A DNA stretch of 64,000 nucleotides, taken from the NCBI GenBank assembly GCA_963728295.1, contig CAVSKB010000011.1, positions 744,001 to 808,000 of the forward strand, read 5' to 3'. The notes below the pieces were generated by a model that was given only the letters and a program-made list of their open reading frames with translations, was not told where the DNA came from and made no database searches. Shown one piece after another: positions 10,381-19,373 of this stretch. Source of the stretch: DATJKD01 sp963728295. GTDB taxonomy: Bacteria; Pseudomonadota; Gammaproteobacteria; Steroidobacterales; Steroidobacteraceae. Each line of letters starts with the position of its first letter. Position 1 is the stretch's first letter. The translations under genes and the position numbers were made by a program.

Positions 10381-11418
10381 ATGAAGACCGCCTTTCTCAA
10401 GACCTGCAACCGGCTCGGAATCTCGCGCATCGCGCGCGGGTTGACGGGGCGCGGCGTGCGCATCCTCGCGTACCACGGCTTCTGCGATGGTGACGAGGCA
10501 CGGTTCCAGCCGATGCTCTTCATGCGCGCCCAGACGTTTCGCGCGCGGATGCAGCGCCTGGTCGAATCGGGTCACCGTGTAATTTCGCTGGCCGAGGCCG
10601 TCTTGCGCCTCGAGGCACGCGACGTCGAGCCGGGGCTGGCGGTGATCACGATCGACGACGGCTGGCACGGGATACACCAGCACGCCTGGCCCGTGCTGCG
10701 CGAGTTCGGCCTGCCCGCGACCGTGTACGTGTCGAGCTATTACGCACAATCCCAGCTGCCCGTGCTCAACGTGTTCACGCGTTACCTGGTATGGCGATCG
10801 CCGCTGTCGCAGCTCGCGCTTGACGGGCTCGCGCCCGGCCTCGCAGGCCGGCACGAGCTCACGGATCGCGCCGCACGGAACCGGCTCGCCGATCAACTGT
10901 CCCGGCACGCGGACGACACGCTCGCGACCGCAGAGCGTCTCGGGTTCATGCGGACGGTCGCCGCCAGGCTCGAGGTTGACATCGAGCCCGTGCTCGGGCG
11001 ACGAACCTTCCACCTGATGTCGCCCGCCCAGCTGGGAGAGCTCGCAGCGGCGGGCGTCGCTCTCGAGCTTCATACACATCGCCACCGGTTTCCGCCCGAG
11101 GACCATGCCGCCTGCGTCGAGGAGATCGACCGCAACCGGCGCTTTCTCGAGGACATCACCGGCGCAGTGGCGACGCATTTCTGTTATCCGAGCGGCGAAT
11201 ACCGTCCGCACCAGAAGGCATGGCTGCGCGAGCTCGGAGTGGCGAGCGCGACCACGACGCGGCACGGCCTGAGCTACGCGGGAATGGACGCCATGGAACT
11301 GCCGCGTTTTCTCGATTCGGACGCGCATGCTCCGGAACTCTTCGATGCGGCGCTGACCGGTCTGCTCGCAATTCTGCGGGAGCCGGCCGCGGCGCTGCGC
11401 CGTTCGCTCGCCGCCTGA
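10381..11418 (+). CDS. polysaccharide deacetylase (NodB family)
   Basis: A NodB-homology carbohydrate esterase of about 345 residues. Visible motifs are ILAYHGF, VITIDDGWHG (the TFDDG-type Asp pair that holds the metal and acts as base), LELHTHRHRFP (His ligands) and HFCYPSGEY. Such enzymes remove N- or O-acetyl groups from extracellular or lipid-linked glycans. No signal peptide is evident, so action on a cytoplasmic or lipid-linked intermediate is possible. ATG 10381 is preferred; GTG 10363 would add six residues and neither has a clear ribosome-binding site. It is convergent with the ATP-grasp gene, 16 bases away. Confidence 0.8.
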   Translation: MKTAFLKTCNRLGISRIARGLTGRGVRILAYHGFCDGDEARFQPMLFMRAQTFRARMQRLVESGHRVISLAEAVLRLEARDVEPGLAVITIDDGWHGIHQHAWPVLREFGLPATVYVSSYYAQSQLPVLNVFTRYLVWRSPLSQLALDGLAPGLAGRHELTDRAARNRLADQLSRHADDTLATAERLGFMRTVAARLEVDIEPVLGRRTFHLMSPAQLGELAAAGVALELHTHRHRFPPEDHAACVEEIDRNRRFLEDITGAVATHFCYPSGEYRPHQKAWLRELGVASATTTRHGLSYAGMDAMELPRFLDSDAHAPELFDAALTGLLAILREPAAALRRSLAA

Positions 11419-11434
11419 TCCGGCAACGCGGTGG

Positions 11435-12661
11435 TCAGCGCAGTCGCAGCGAGTCGGCCAGGAATCGTCGCCACTGCCGGAAATAGAGCCCCGAATCACC
11501 AGGGAACCTGAGATCGTCCCGGACACCCGGGTGCAGGAACAGGGCCACGAACGAAAGCAGCGCCTGGCAGCGCGTAACCGGCGAGAGGCGTGGATCGCGC
11601 AGTTTCGACAGCATGTGGCCCCAGTCGGTAGGCAGCGTCCAGCGGCTCGTGAGGCCTGTGCTGCCACGCGCGGGCGGACCGCTCAGTCCGTCGAGATGGT
11701 GCTCGACCAGCCGTCTCGGATAGTCGGCCCCGGCGTACAGGTCGAGATGCAGCGCGGCCCAGAACCTGGAGTTGATCTCGATGAACTCGAAGGCGTCACT
11801 CTCCGGGCTCCACTTGTACTCGAGCATCGCGATGCCTTCCCACCCGAGATGGCGCACACGCGCAAGGGCATCGTCGCGCATCGCCTGGTGCCACCACGAG
11901 CGGCGGAGCCCGCTGGTGCCTCCCGTGTGGGGATTGTCGTGCAGGGACAGCATCATCGACTCGAGCATCGGCTGACCGCCGATCACGAGCAGATTCACCC
12001 CGGCCTGCTGCGACGCGCGGGCATGGCCCTGGACCAGGACGCGCGTGTGCGTGTGCTGCGCCTCTGCCACCGCGCGCAAGGCCGAGTCGATGGAATCCGC
12101 GCGGCACACCAGGCCGCGCGCGGCTCCGCGCGCATGGACCGCGTCGGCTTTGACCCAGTACGGTGCGGCGAGCGCGACGAGATCCGCCGCGACCGGTGCC
12201 CGGTCCCCATCGTAGATTACCGACTGAGGCAGGTTGCGGCGCACGGCCGCGCCGTCGGGAGTCGCGGCGAAGCTCGAGAGTACGTCGCATTTCGAGAGAC
12301 ATCGATACACGACTGCGGACTCCGGCAGAGCCGGCAACCACCTGCGGAAATCCTCGATGCGCGCGCGCAGGGCGAGGAGCAGCGCCTCGGTCGGAATGAG
12401 CGCCCGGATGGAGTGCTCGACGAGGTACCCATGCAACCAGTCGGCGAAGACCGGGTCGTCGTATCCGGGCGCCCGGACCGGGCGGCCGTTGTAGCGCGAG
12501 TAAAGGCCGAGGGCGTCTGCCTGGCTCGAGTAGCCGTGCGTTTCGTAGCCAGCGCGCCCCAGGGATCGCAGGACACCCAGCATCCCCAGCGCATGCACGT
12601 CCGCGACCATTACCGGAGCCTGCCGCGGCAATGCGGCTTCGCGAGCGAGGTGCACCGTCAC
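11435..12661 (-). CDS. ATP-grasp family carboxylate-amine ligase
   Basis: This protein of 408 residues has an ATP-grasp layout. It shows an N-terminal nucleotide-binding-like segment (VMVADVHALGMLGVLRSLGR), a middle lysine strand (PYWVKADAVHARG) and the metal-binding FEFIEINSRFWAALHLDLYA, with the Glu and Asn of the ATP-grasp active site. Related proteins occur in capsule and exosortase loci and join a carboxylate to an amine using ATP. Its start overlaps the stop of the preceding beta-helix gene by four bases (ATGA), so translation is coupled. It is the last gene of a unit that begins with the QseG-like lipoprotein and the GlrR-like regulator. Substrates cannot be assigned. Confidence 0.75.
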   Translation of the reverse strand: MTVHLAREAALPRQAPVMVADVHALGMLGVLRSLGRAGYETHGYSSQADALGLYSRYNGRPVRAPGYDDPVFADWLHGYLVEHSIRALIPTEALLLALRARIEDFRRWLPALPESAVVYRCLSKCDVLSSFAATPDGAAVRRNLPQSVIYDGDRAPVAADLVALAAPYWVKADAVHARGAARGLVCRADSIDSALRAVAEAQHTHTRVLVQGHARASQQAGVNLLVIGGQPMLESMMLSLHDNPHTGGTSGLRRSWWHQAMRDDALARVRHLGWEGIAMLEYKWSPESDAFEFIEINSRFWAALHLDLYAGADYPRRLVEHHLDGLSGPPARGSTGLTSRWTLPTDWGHMLSKLRDPRLSPVTRCQALLSFVALFLHPGVRDDLRFPGDSGLYFRQWRRFLADSLRLR

Positions 12662-13872
12662 GACGCGGACCCACCGCAGGATGCGAAGCCGCCGGGCTTG
12701 TTCCGGCTGGCCTGCGGGCGCTCGCGCGCCGCGACGGGATGCGCATACTCGAAAACAGGTATCAGGTCTGCGGGACGGTCACCGATCACCGGCACGGCAT
12801 CGCGCGACGGAGGCGCAGGCCCGCGCAGGCGGAAGTCGAGCGCCGCGGGATCGGCGAAGGCGCCCAGCGGCACGACCAGGTTGGCCCGGACTTCGGCCGG
12901 TCCCCGTACGGGCTCACCGGCCGCGCCACCGAACACGTTGCCGACCACGAGGGCTGGCACCGGGGCGTGATTGAAGACGAAGACCGGACGGCTGCGCAGA
13001 CTCACGAAGGTGTTGGAAGCGATCCGCAGCCGTCCCTCGGGCGCACGTCCCTTGTCCTCGGCGCCATAGCTCAGGACGGCGCCGTTCGGGCTCGCCTCGG
13101 CCTGCAGGATCAGGTTGCCGATCACCGTCGCGTCAGTGCTGCGCGGAAAATCCAGCTCATAGCTCGCGGGCCCGGACGGGATGTCGGCGAGGCGGTTGTA
13201 GGCGATGAGGTTGTGCTTTGCCCGGCTCTTGAGCAGATGCCCGTTGCGTGCGCCGGAGGAGCTCGAGAATCGCATCTCGAAACGCGCGATCGACCCGATG
13301 TAGAGGTTGTGCGCTTTGCCATCCTCGTGGCCGTTGCGGGTGAAGTCGCTGTACTCGACGGTGATTTCCTGCTCCGGATCGTTGTCGGAGAGCAGGCCCG
13401 TGTCGCTGTCGTGGAAGTAACCTGCGCGTACGGTGAGGCGACGGCCCTGTGCGCGGATGCCAGCGCCGTTTCCGCTGGCGAGCCTCGCGCCCGAGAACTC
13501 GACGTTCTCGACCACCACCTCGTCGCCGTTGAACACCCAGATCGCCTTGCCCTGTGCCAGCGTCTCACCGGCCACGAGATGAGGGCGACCGTTGATCCCG
13601 CGGATCAGGAGCCGGTCCTGCGGCCATACCGCGCGGCTGTCCGGATACTCCGCGGCATCGATCAGGATCGCATCGCCATCGCGGGCCGCTCGGGCCGCGG
13701 CGGCCGGCGTGGCCAACTCCCGATCGGGGCCGACGTGCAGGACGCGACGACCGGCCCCAACCGCCGCCGGCTCGAAGCCGAGCAGATCAGCCATCGCGGC
13801 CACGCAGAGACCCTCCGCCCACGCTGCGACTGGCAGCATCAGGCCCAAGGCGACCAGCGACGCACGCGTCAC
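12658..13872 (-). CDS. exported right-handed beta-helix protein
   Basis: This protein of 404 residues has a signal peptide (MTRASLVALGLMLPVAAWA). A run of parallel beta-helix rungs follows, such as VWVFNGDEVVVENVEFSGAR-like, AGIRAQGRRLTVRAGYF, HNLYIGSIARFEMRFSSSS and ATVIGNLILQAEA. This fold is shared by pectate lyases, alginate epimerases and phage-type tail proteins; the Asn-rich turns fit, but no unambiguous catalytic triad was picked out. It starts three bases after the GlrR-like gene's stop and overlaps the ATP-grasp gene, so it is within the same transcript. The periplasm or outer surface is the likely site of action, probably on the locus's own polysaccharide. Confidence 0.7.
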   Translation of the reverse strand: MTRASLVALGLMLPVAAWAEGLCVAAMADLLGFEPAAVGAGRRVLHVGPDRELATPAAAARAARDGDAILIDAAEYPDSRAVWPQDRLLIRGINGRPHLVAGETLAQGKAIWVFNGDEVVVENVEFSGARLASGNGAGIRAQGRRLTVRAGYFHDSDTGLLSDNDPEQEITVEYSDFTRNGHEDGKAHNLYIGSIARFEMRFSSSSGARNGHLLKSRAKHNLIAYNRLADIPSGPASYELDFPRSTDATVIGNLILQAEASPNGAVLSYGAEDKGRAPEGRLRIASNTFVSLRSRPVFVFNHAPVPALVVGNVFGGAAGEPVRGPAEVRANLVVPLGAFADPAALDFRLRGPAPPSRDAVPVIGDRPADLIPVFEYAHPVAARERPQASRNKPGGFASCGGSAS

Positions 13873-13875
13873 CGG

Positions 13876-15174
13876 CTATTCCTTGAAATCGTCCGGCGAT
13901 ACGCCGTGGCGCGTGAGCAGCTTGTAAAAATCCGTGCGATTGCGCTTCGCGAGACGCGCGGCCTGAGACACGTTGCCCTTGGTGATTTGCAGCAATTGGG
14001 TGAGATAGCCGCGCGTGAACTCGTCGCGCGCCTCGTCGAAGGACGGCATGCGCGTGGTCTGCCCCATCGCCTGCTTGACCAGCTCGGGCGAGATCACGGC
14101 ACCGACAGCGAGCGACGCGACTTCCCGGACGACCTGGCGCAGCTCCCGCACGTTGCCCGGCCAGCTTGCGGCGGCCAGCACCTCGAGGGCCTGCGGCGAC
14201 ATGCTGCGGCGGGTCTGGCCAGTCTCTGCCGCGATCTCGTCGAGAAAACGCGCGACGAGAAGGGGAATATCCTCCCGTCGCTTCGACAACTGCGGCAGGT
14301 CGAAATGCAGCCCGTTGAGGCGGTCGAAAAGACCCTCCGCAAACTGCTGCGCCGCGACCAGCTCGTCCAGCCGCCGCTCGCTGGTCACCAGGACCCGCAC
14401 GCCGGTCTGCCTCACGCGGCCCTCGGCATCGACCGTGGCCGGGCCGGGCAGTGCCTGCGCGAGCCCGCGCTGCAGCGCCTCCGGCAGCGCGTCGACGTTG
14501 CGCAGGAACACCGTGCCGCCCTCGGCAGCACGCAGCACGGCGGCAAGGCGTTCCTCGCCGGTCTCCGGCGCAAGCAGACCGCAGTCCATCGCGATGAAGG
14601 GTCCCTCGCGTCGCGGGCTGAACATGTGTATCGCGCGCGCCAGCGGCTCCTTGCCGGTTCCCGACTCGCCGGTGAGCAGCACCGAGGTATCCGTGTTCGC
14701 GACCATCCGCGCCCTCGCGAGCAGGTCCGAGAGCTGGGAGTTGCGGGTGAGGAACTCTGTCTGCCACTCCTCGCTCGCGTCGATAAAACCCGAGGTGCGC
14801 AGCGCCCGGCGTACCTCGGCGAGCAGATGATCCTTTTCGAGCGGCTTGGTGAGAAATGCGAACGCGCCCGACTGCGTCGCGCGCACCGCATCGGGGATGG
14901 TGCCGTGGGCGGTGAGCAGGATCACGCTCAGGCCCGGCCAGCGCTTCTGCAGCTCCCTGAGCAGCCCGATACCATCCATCTCGGCCATCCGCAGATCGGA
15001 GATCACCAGATCCGGGCGGAACAACACGGCGGATTCGAGCGCGCCCGCTGCGCTTGCGACGGGCTCGACCTCGTACTTCTCCGACCGGAGCCGTATGGTG
15101 AGCAGGCGCAGCAGCCCGGGATCGTCGTCGACCACCAGGATGCGTGCCGGGCGATTCTTGCGGGTCGCACTCAC
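13876..15174 (-). CDS. GlrR/QseF-like response regulator with degenerate AAA+ domain
   Basis: 432 residues, collinear with enterobacterial GlrR (QseF). The receiver domain holds ILVVDDDP, the phosphorylatable Asp in LVISDLRMAEMDG and FLTKPLEKD. The central AAA+ domain has Walker A GESGTGKE. The Fis-like C-terminus (QITKGNVSQAARLAKRNRTD) is nearly identical in pattern to GlrR. Between the CGLL segment and AAEGGT about 16 residues are missing, including the GAFTGA loop that contacts sigma-54. The Walker B acids (normally FLDE) read FLRN. It therefore should not remodel sigma-54 holoenzyme in the usual way. It may act as a DNA-bound repressor or sigma-70 activator, as other GAFTGA-less family members do. 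The start overlaps the QseG-like gene by four bases. Confidence 0.85.
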   Translation of the reverse strand: MSATRKNRPARILVVDDDPGLLRLLTIRLRSEKYEVEPVASAAGALESAVLFRPDLVISDLRMAEMDGIGLLRELQKRWPGLSVILLTAHGTIPDAVRATQSGAFAFLTKPLEKDHLLAEVRRALRTSGFIDASEEWQTEFLTRNSQLSDLLARARMVANTDTSVLLTGESGTGKEPLARAIHMFSPRREGPFIAMDCGLLAPETGEERLAAVLRAAEGGTVFLRNVDALPEALQRGLAQALPGPATVDAEGRVRQTGVRVLVTSERRLDELVAAQQFAEGLFDRLNGLHFDLPQLSKRREDIPLLVARFLDEIAAETGQTRRSMSPQALEVLAAASWPGNVRELRQVVREVASLAVGAVISPELVKQAMGQTTRMPSFDEARDEFTRGYLTQLLQITKGNVSQAARLAKRNRTDFYKLLTRHGVSPDDFKE

Positions 15175-15824
15175 GGTGGGGTGCCATCGGCTGAGGGGGT
15201 TGCGTCGTCATCCCTCTCCATCAGCGTCCTCTCGATATCCGTGATCGCATCGAGCTTCTGCTGGATCGTGTCCCGCTCGCGGCGAACTCGCGCCAGATCC
15301 GCCGCTATCGCGTTGATCTGGGATTGCGTCTGCGCCTCGGCGGCGCGCAGTCGTGCCTCGGTTTCGAGCCGTGCGCGCGCAAGATCGGCGTACTGCGAGA
15401 CACGCGCGGTGAACTCCCGCTGGAAGGCGCTGGCGAGCCGCATCTCGTCGGGTGACAGACGCTCGGGTGTCGCGAGCAGCGTGTTGAGCAGGCGGCTCGC
15501 TTCCAGCGGATTACTGTCGTCATGACCCGGAGTGCCGAGCACGAGCGCGTACCGCAGCGTATTGCCGGGGGTCGGAGCGTGCTGCCACGCGGTCCGGGCC
15601 GCGAGCAGGGTCGCCTGCTGGCGCGTCGAATCACCAGCTGCCATGCCGTCGAGGGCCTCGAGGTAGCTCGCGGCCGGGAGGCCGAAGCTCGGCGCGGGAG
15701 GTGACTCAGGGGCCGGATCCTTGGCGTGCTCAGGCGTCCGGCAGCCCCCGACAAGGGCTGCGGCCGCGAGGGTCGCCAGAGGAATAACCCGGGCTTGCCA
15801 CGGGCGGGGCGCGCGTGAGCTCAT
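15171..15824 (-). CDS. QseG/YfhG-like outer-membrane lipoprotein
   Basis: 217 residues. The signal peptide ends in the lipobox LVGGC near residue 28. After a Pro-rich linker come helical segments and a C-terminal coiled coil (roughly residues 135-205, with SQINAIAADLARVRRERD). It sits directly upstream of the GlrR-like gene with an ATGA overlap and downstream of the GlrK-like kinase, the position held by yfhG/qseG between glrK and glrR in enterics. There the lipoprotein is required for kinase signalling. Sequence similarity is weak, so the call rests mostly on position, lipobox and helical content. Confidence 0.65.
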   Translation of the reverse strand: MSSRAPRPWQARVIPLATLAAAALVGGCRTPEHAKDPAPESPPAPSFGLPAASYLEALDGMAAGDSTRQQATLLAARTAWQHAPTPGNTLRYALVLGTPGHDDSNPLEASRLLNTLLATPERLSPDEMRLASAFQREFTARVSQYADLARARLETEARLRAAEAQTQSQINAIAADLARVRRERDTIQQKLDAITDIERTLMERDDDATPSADGTPP

Positions 15825-15869
15825 GCGCCCGTATCCTACCGTGAGGGCGGGCGGGCGGAGTCAGACAAA

Positions 15870-15901
15870 AAGAAAAGCGGCGATCTTTCGATCGCCGCTT
15901 T
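15870..15901 (-). terminator. rho-independent terminator of the PEP-CTERM gene
   Basis: A perfect twelve-base stem (AAAGCGGCGATC / GATCGCCGCTTT, 15874-15901) closes a four-base loop. On the minus strand it is followed by a T-rich tract. It lies 40 bases beyond the PEP-CTERM stop and before the QseG-like start, so it separates the PEP-CTERM transcript from the regulatory operon. Confidence 0.9.
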
Positions 15902-15941
15902 GAATTGGACGGTTACCTCGAACGTCGGGGATCCGCGGCCG

Positions 15942-16542
15942 TCAGCTCCGTCGGCGACGCCCGGCAGCACCGAGCCCCAGCAGACCGAGACCCAGGAGGG
16001 CCAGCGAGCCCGGCTCCGGGACCGCGCGGGCGAAGGTATTCAGATTGCCCGAATACGATTCCGCGCTCGGTCCGTCGATCACGCTGCCCGAGATGACGAA
16101 GACATATCGGCCGGCCGCAAGGGACGTGAAATCGATGTTCACGAATCCGCCATTCGAGTCGGTTGCGATCGCCGTAGGGTCAAAGCTAATGCTGCTGCAT
16201 GCCCCGGGCGAGCCCGCCGCGCAGACCGAGCCCGTGTCCGCATGCAAGCTGACCGTGAAATCGGAAACGGCGCCAAACGGATTGAAGATCGCGTTGATGG
16301 TCGCCTCACCGGCCGGGTCCAGGTCGAACACCCACATGTCAGTGAACGCTCCCGGCGGCCATCTGCGTGTTGGTGAACGTCGACTGGTCCTGGAGTGTCG
16401 GGTCATGCGCCCCGAGGTACGAGCCAGCGCTGGCATCCAGATAGTCGCAGCCAGAGCAGATGGTCCCTGCCTGTGCGACTTGGCTGCCGAGGGCCAGCGC
16501 GCCAACTGCGGCGACACCAGTCAGTAGATTTTTAATTTTCAT
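15942..16542 (-). CDS. PEP-CTERM sorting-domain protein, frameshifted
   Basis: After removal of one extra base near 16347 this is a secreted protein of about 199 residues. It has a signal peptide (MKIKNLLTGVAAVGALALG, cleavage after AQA). A beta-rich body follows with FTDMWVFDLDPAGE, resembling the FxDxF group of PEP-CTERM proteins. The C-terminal exosortase signal is VPEP, a hydrophobic helix (LALLGLGLLGLG) and the basic tail RRRR. Exosortase removes the tail and the protein goes to the surface or extracellular matrix. ATG 16542 has GAGGAGA just upstream. It has a sigma-54 promoter and its own terminator. It stands between the GlrK-like kinase and the QseG-like gene. Confidence 0.85.
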
Positions 16543-16609
16543 GTGGTCGTTCTCCTCGTCCTGTCTTCCGACACTGCTTCGTCCCTTCCCGGGACCGTGC
16601 CTTAGTAAA

Positions 16610-16625
16610 GCAACATGCATGCCAA
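16610..16625 (-). promoter_or_regulatory. sigma-54 (RpoN) promoter of the PEP-CTERM gene
   Basis: On the minus strand TTGGCATGCATGTTGC matches the -24/-12 consensus TGGCAC-N5-TTGC, with the invariant GG and GC at the required spacing. Transcription would start near 16598, about 55 bases before ATG 16542. PEP-CTERM genes of exosortase A systems are known to be RpoN-dependent, which agrees. Confidence 0.75.
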
Positions 16626-16653
16626 AGGCGAGAACTGCCATAAAAACAGCGTG

Positions 16654-18154
16654 TTAGCTCTTATGTAATTCCTGCATCGCGGTGGCGATGTAAGGGTTTT
16701 CGACGCTCTCGGGGCCACGCGGCTGAGCTGGCTGCAGGGGCAGGACTATGCGTATGTGGGCCCCCGGAAGCCCACCCTCGACGAACTCGATGCGGCCGCC
16801 GTGCGCCGCCACGAAGTCGTGCACCACGGACAGGCCGATCCCGGTGCCGCGCACGTACCCGGTCTGGGGCGTATCGGCCTGGTAGAACGGCTCGAAGATC
16901 CGCGGCCGATCGGCGATCGGAATTCCGGGTCCGGTGTCCGCCACCTCGAGCTGCCACCAGCCGGCCACCCCCAGGCCGGCCTGGACCAGGACGGTGCCGT
17001 CGGCGGGCGCGAACTTGATCGCGTTGGAGAGCAGGTTCTCCAGGATCAGGCGGAGCTTGGCCCGGTCGGCACGGACCACGAGCTCGGCCACCTCGAAGCG
17101 CAATGCCAGCCGCTTTGCACTTATCGACAACTGGTGGCTGTCCAGGACCGATCGCGCCAGGGGGCCGAGCTCGACGTCTGCCAGCGACAGCCCTCGCGAC
17201 TGCACCTGCCAGGCGCTGTAGGAGAGGAGGTTCTCGATGAGTCGCTGAAGGTTGAGGCTGTTCTCGCGCAGGATCGAGGCCACCTCGGTCTGCCCCTGGG
17301 TGAGCGCACCGACCGAGCCATCGAGCAGCAGCTCGGTGCCTTCGCGTATGTTGGCGAGCGGTGTCTTCAGCTCATGGGACATGTGGCGCAGGAACCGTTC
17401 CCGTTCCTCGCTTACCTCCAGCAGGCGCTTGCGCAGCCATTCGATCTGGCGTCCCAGCGCTTCGAGATCGGTCGTGCCTTTGACCCTGATCGGATCGGCG
17501 AGCTCCCCGTGCCCGAGCTTGCGTATCGCCTCGTCGATGTCCCGGATCGGCCGCCCCAGAAGCAGCGTGAACACGAAGGCCAGCCCCAGGCTTATCGGCA
17601 CGAGCGCAGCCGACTGCCAGAGCAGCCGGGTGCGGGCGCGCTCCGTGTCTTCCTGCAGTCGCAGCAGTTCCCGGTCGATCTGCCGGCTCGCGAGCACCGA
17701 TAGCTGGCCCCCGATCTGCGCGAGCGCGCCGAAGTTGTGCAGCGCCGCCGCCATCGCGAGACGCTCCCCGGACGCGTAGGCCGGTCGCCACGGCTTCGGT
17801 TTGCCGCCGAAGCTCGGCGATCAACCCCGGGCGCGCACCGTCACCGGGCAGTGTCTCGAGGGCATCGAGCACCGTTTCCATCCGCCGGCGGTTCTCATCG
17901 AACACGTCCAGGAGCTCGGAGCGGCCGAGGAGCTGATACAGACGTGCGCTGCGCTCCATGGCCGCGATCTGCCGCACGATCGCCTGGGTGTAACGCGTGG
18001 CCTCGACCCCATGCAGCACCAGTCGCTCGCTCGACGCGGATAGCCGCGTGATATTGAGCGCGGCGCTGACGACGCCCGCCAGCAGCGGCATCGACACGAG
18101 CGCGAATCCAAGCAGGATCAGGCCGCTGAGCGAGCGCGGTCGTGGGAATCTCAC
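16654..18154 (-). CDS. GlrK/QseE-like sensor histidine kinase, frameshifted
   Basis: A membrane kinase of about 500 residues. TM1 is at the N-terminus (LILLGFALVSMPLLAGVVSA), followed by a helical periplasmic domain. TM2 (LVPISLGLAFVFTLLLG) leads into a HAMP linker. The H-box FLRHMSHELKTPLANIREG carries the phosphoacceptor His; N and G boxes are NLLSNAIKFAP, DTGPGIP and GTGIGLS. The H-box pattern is that of GlrK/QseE. An extra base near 17770 breaks the frame in the periplasmic domain. GTG 18154 (or TTG 18157) is the start. Its cognate regulator is probably the GlrR-like protein two genes away. Downstream lies the PEP-CTERM gene, which has its own promoter. Confidence 0.8.
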
Positions 18155-18330
18155 CAACTCATTCTAACGGCGGATCCGTTCGCTGCCCTGTCGGTCAGAA
18201 TTGACACCGCGTTGCGCGCGTAGAGCGGCCGAGCAAGGGGCGCCGGAACCCGGCGCGCAGCCCGCGGCTGTGGCCAAGCCACTGAATTTACTTAATATGG
18301 CCAACGACGGTCCGGAAAGCGATGCGGGAT

Positions 18331-19311
18331 TCAACTCTCCTCGATCGCCGCCAGCTGCTCGCGGAGATCGAGCACGTGCTGTTCCCAGTACCGCGGCTCC
18401 GCGAACCACGGGAATGCGCGCGGAAACGCCGGATCATCCCAGCGACGGGCCAGCCACGCCGCGTAATTGATCTGTCGCAGGCTGCGCAGCGATTCGACGA
18501 GCCGCACACCGCGCCAGTCGAAATCGGCGAACTCCGTGTAACCGTCGACATAGTCGGTGAGCTGCGCAGCCGATTCGTCGGTGTCACCCGACAGCAGCAT
18601 CCATATGTCCTGAATCGCGGGCCCGCTCAGGCAATCGTCGAGATCGACGAAATGCGGGCCGTCGGTCCACAGCACGTTGCCGGGATGACAATCGCCGTGC
18701 AGTCGCACGCGACGCAGGTCGGCGAGCTCAGCGAACCGGTTTCCGATCCGTGAGAGGAGGTCGGCGGTCAAGGTGACGTACGCGGCATGGACGTGCTCCG
18801 GTATCCAGTCGTGATCGACGAGGTAGCGCACGGCATCGCGGCCGAGCGTGCGCCAGTCGAGCACCGCGCGGTGCCGGAATGGCCGCTGCGCGCCGATCAG
18901 GTGGATACGGCCGAGCAGGCGCCCCATCTGCAGGCGATCATCGCGCGTCGCGAGCTCGGGCCAGCGCCCGCCGCGCCGCGGAAAGATCGCGTAACGGAAC
19001 CCGCCGGCTTCGAACAGCGTCCGACGATCCTGCACGAGCGGCGCCACGACCGGGATCTCGGCCGCGGCGAGCTCCGCCGCAAATTCGTGTTCCTCGAGGA
19101 TCGCGGCGGTCGCCCAGCGATGCGGCCGGTAGAACTTGACCACCAGCGGCTCGCCATCCTCGATGCCGACCTGGTACACGCGGTTCTCGTAGCTGTTGAG
19201 CGCAAGCAGCCGCCCGTCGCTTCGGAATCCCGCGGCCTCGACCGAGTCGACTACGCGGTCGGGAGTAAGTCGCGAATACGGGTGAGAGCTCGGTTCGGCC
19301 ACGCGGTGCAC
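18331..19311 (-). CDS. srkA: SrkA/YihE-type stress response kinase
   Basis: A small Ser/Thr kinase of the APH fold, matching SrkA (YihE/RdoA) along its length. Shared stretches are LNSYENRVYQV, LVVKFYRPHRWATAAILEEH, RLHGDCHPGNVLWTDGP (catalytic loop with the Asp) and HFVDLDDCLSGPAIQD (the DFG-like metal site). SrkA works in extracytoplasmic stress and programmed-death pathways in E. coli. The frame opens at 19374, but that ATG overlaps the divergent galE start; GTG 19311 or GTG 19302 gives the family's usual N-terminus. Cytoplasmic. It is not in an operon with its neighbours. Confidence 0.85.
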   Translation of the reverse strand: MHRVAEPSSHPYSRLTPDRVVDSVEAAGFRSDGRLLALNSYENRVYQVGIEDGEPLVVKFYRPHRWATAAILEEHEFAAELAAAEIPVVAPLVQDRRTLFEAGGFRYAIFPRRGGRWPELATRDDRLQMGRLLGRIHLIGAQRPFRHRAVLDWRTLGRDAVRYLVDHDWIPEHVHAAYVTLTADLLSRIGNRFAELADLRRVRLHGDCHPGNVLWTDGPHFVDLDDCLSGPAIQDIWMLLSGDTDESAAQLTDYVDGYTEFADFDWRGVRLVESLRSLRQINYAAWLARRWDDPAFPRAFPWFAEPRYWEQHVLDLREQLAAIEES

Positions 19312-19373
19312 GGTAACGGGACCGGACACAAGTCTCAATCGATCGAACAGGAGGGCTGCTAGGATCGCGCCCA

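Noticed and set aside
12631..15525. 964-codon open frame on the plus strand
   Set aside because: It is antisense to the beta-helix, GlrR-like and QseG-like genes, all of which have clear domains; it is a by-product of high GC.
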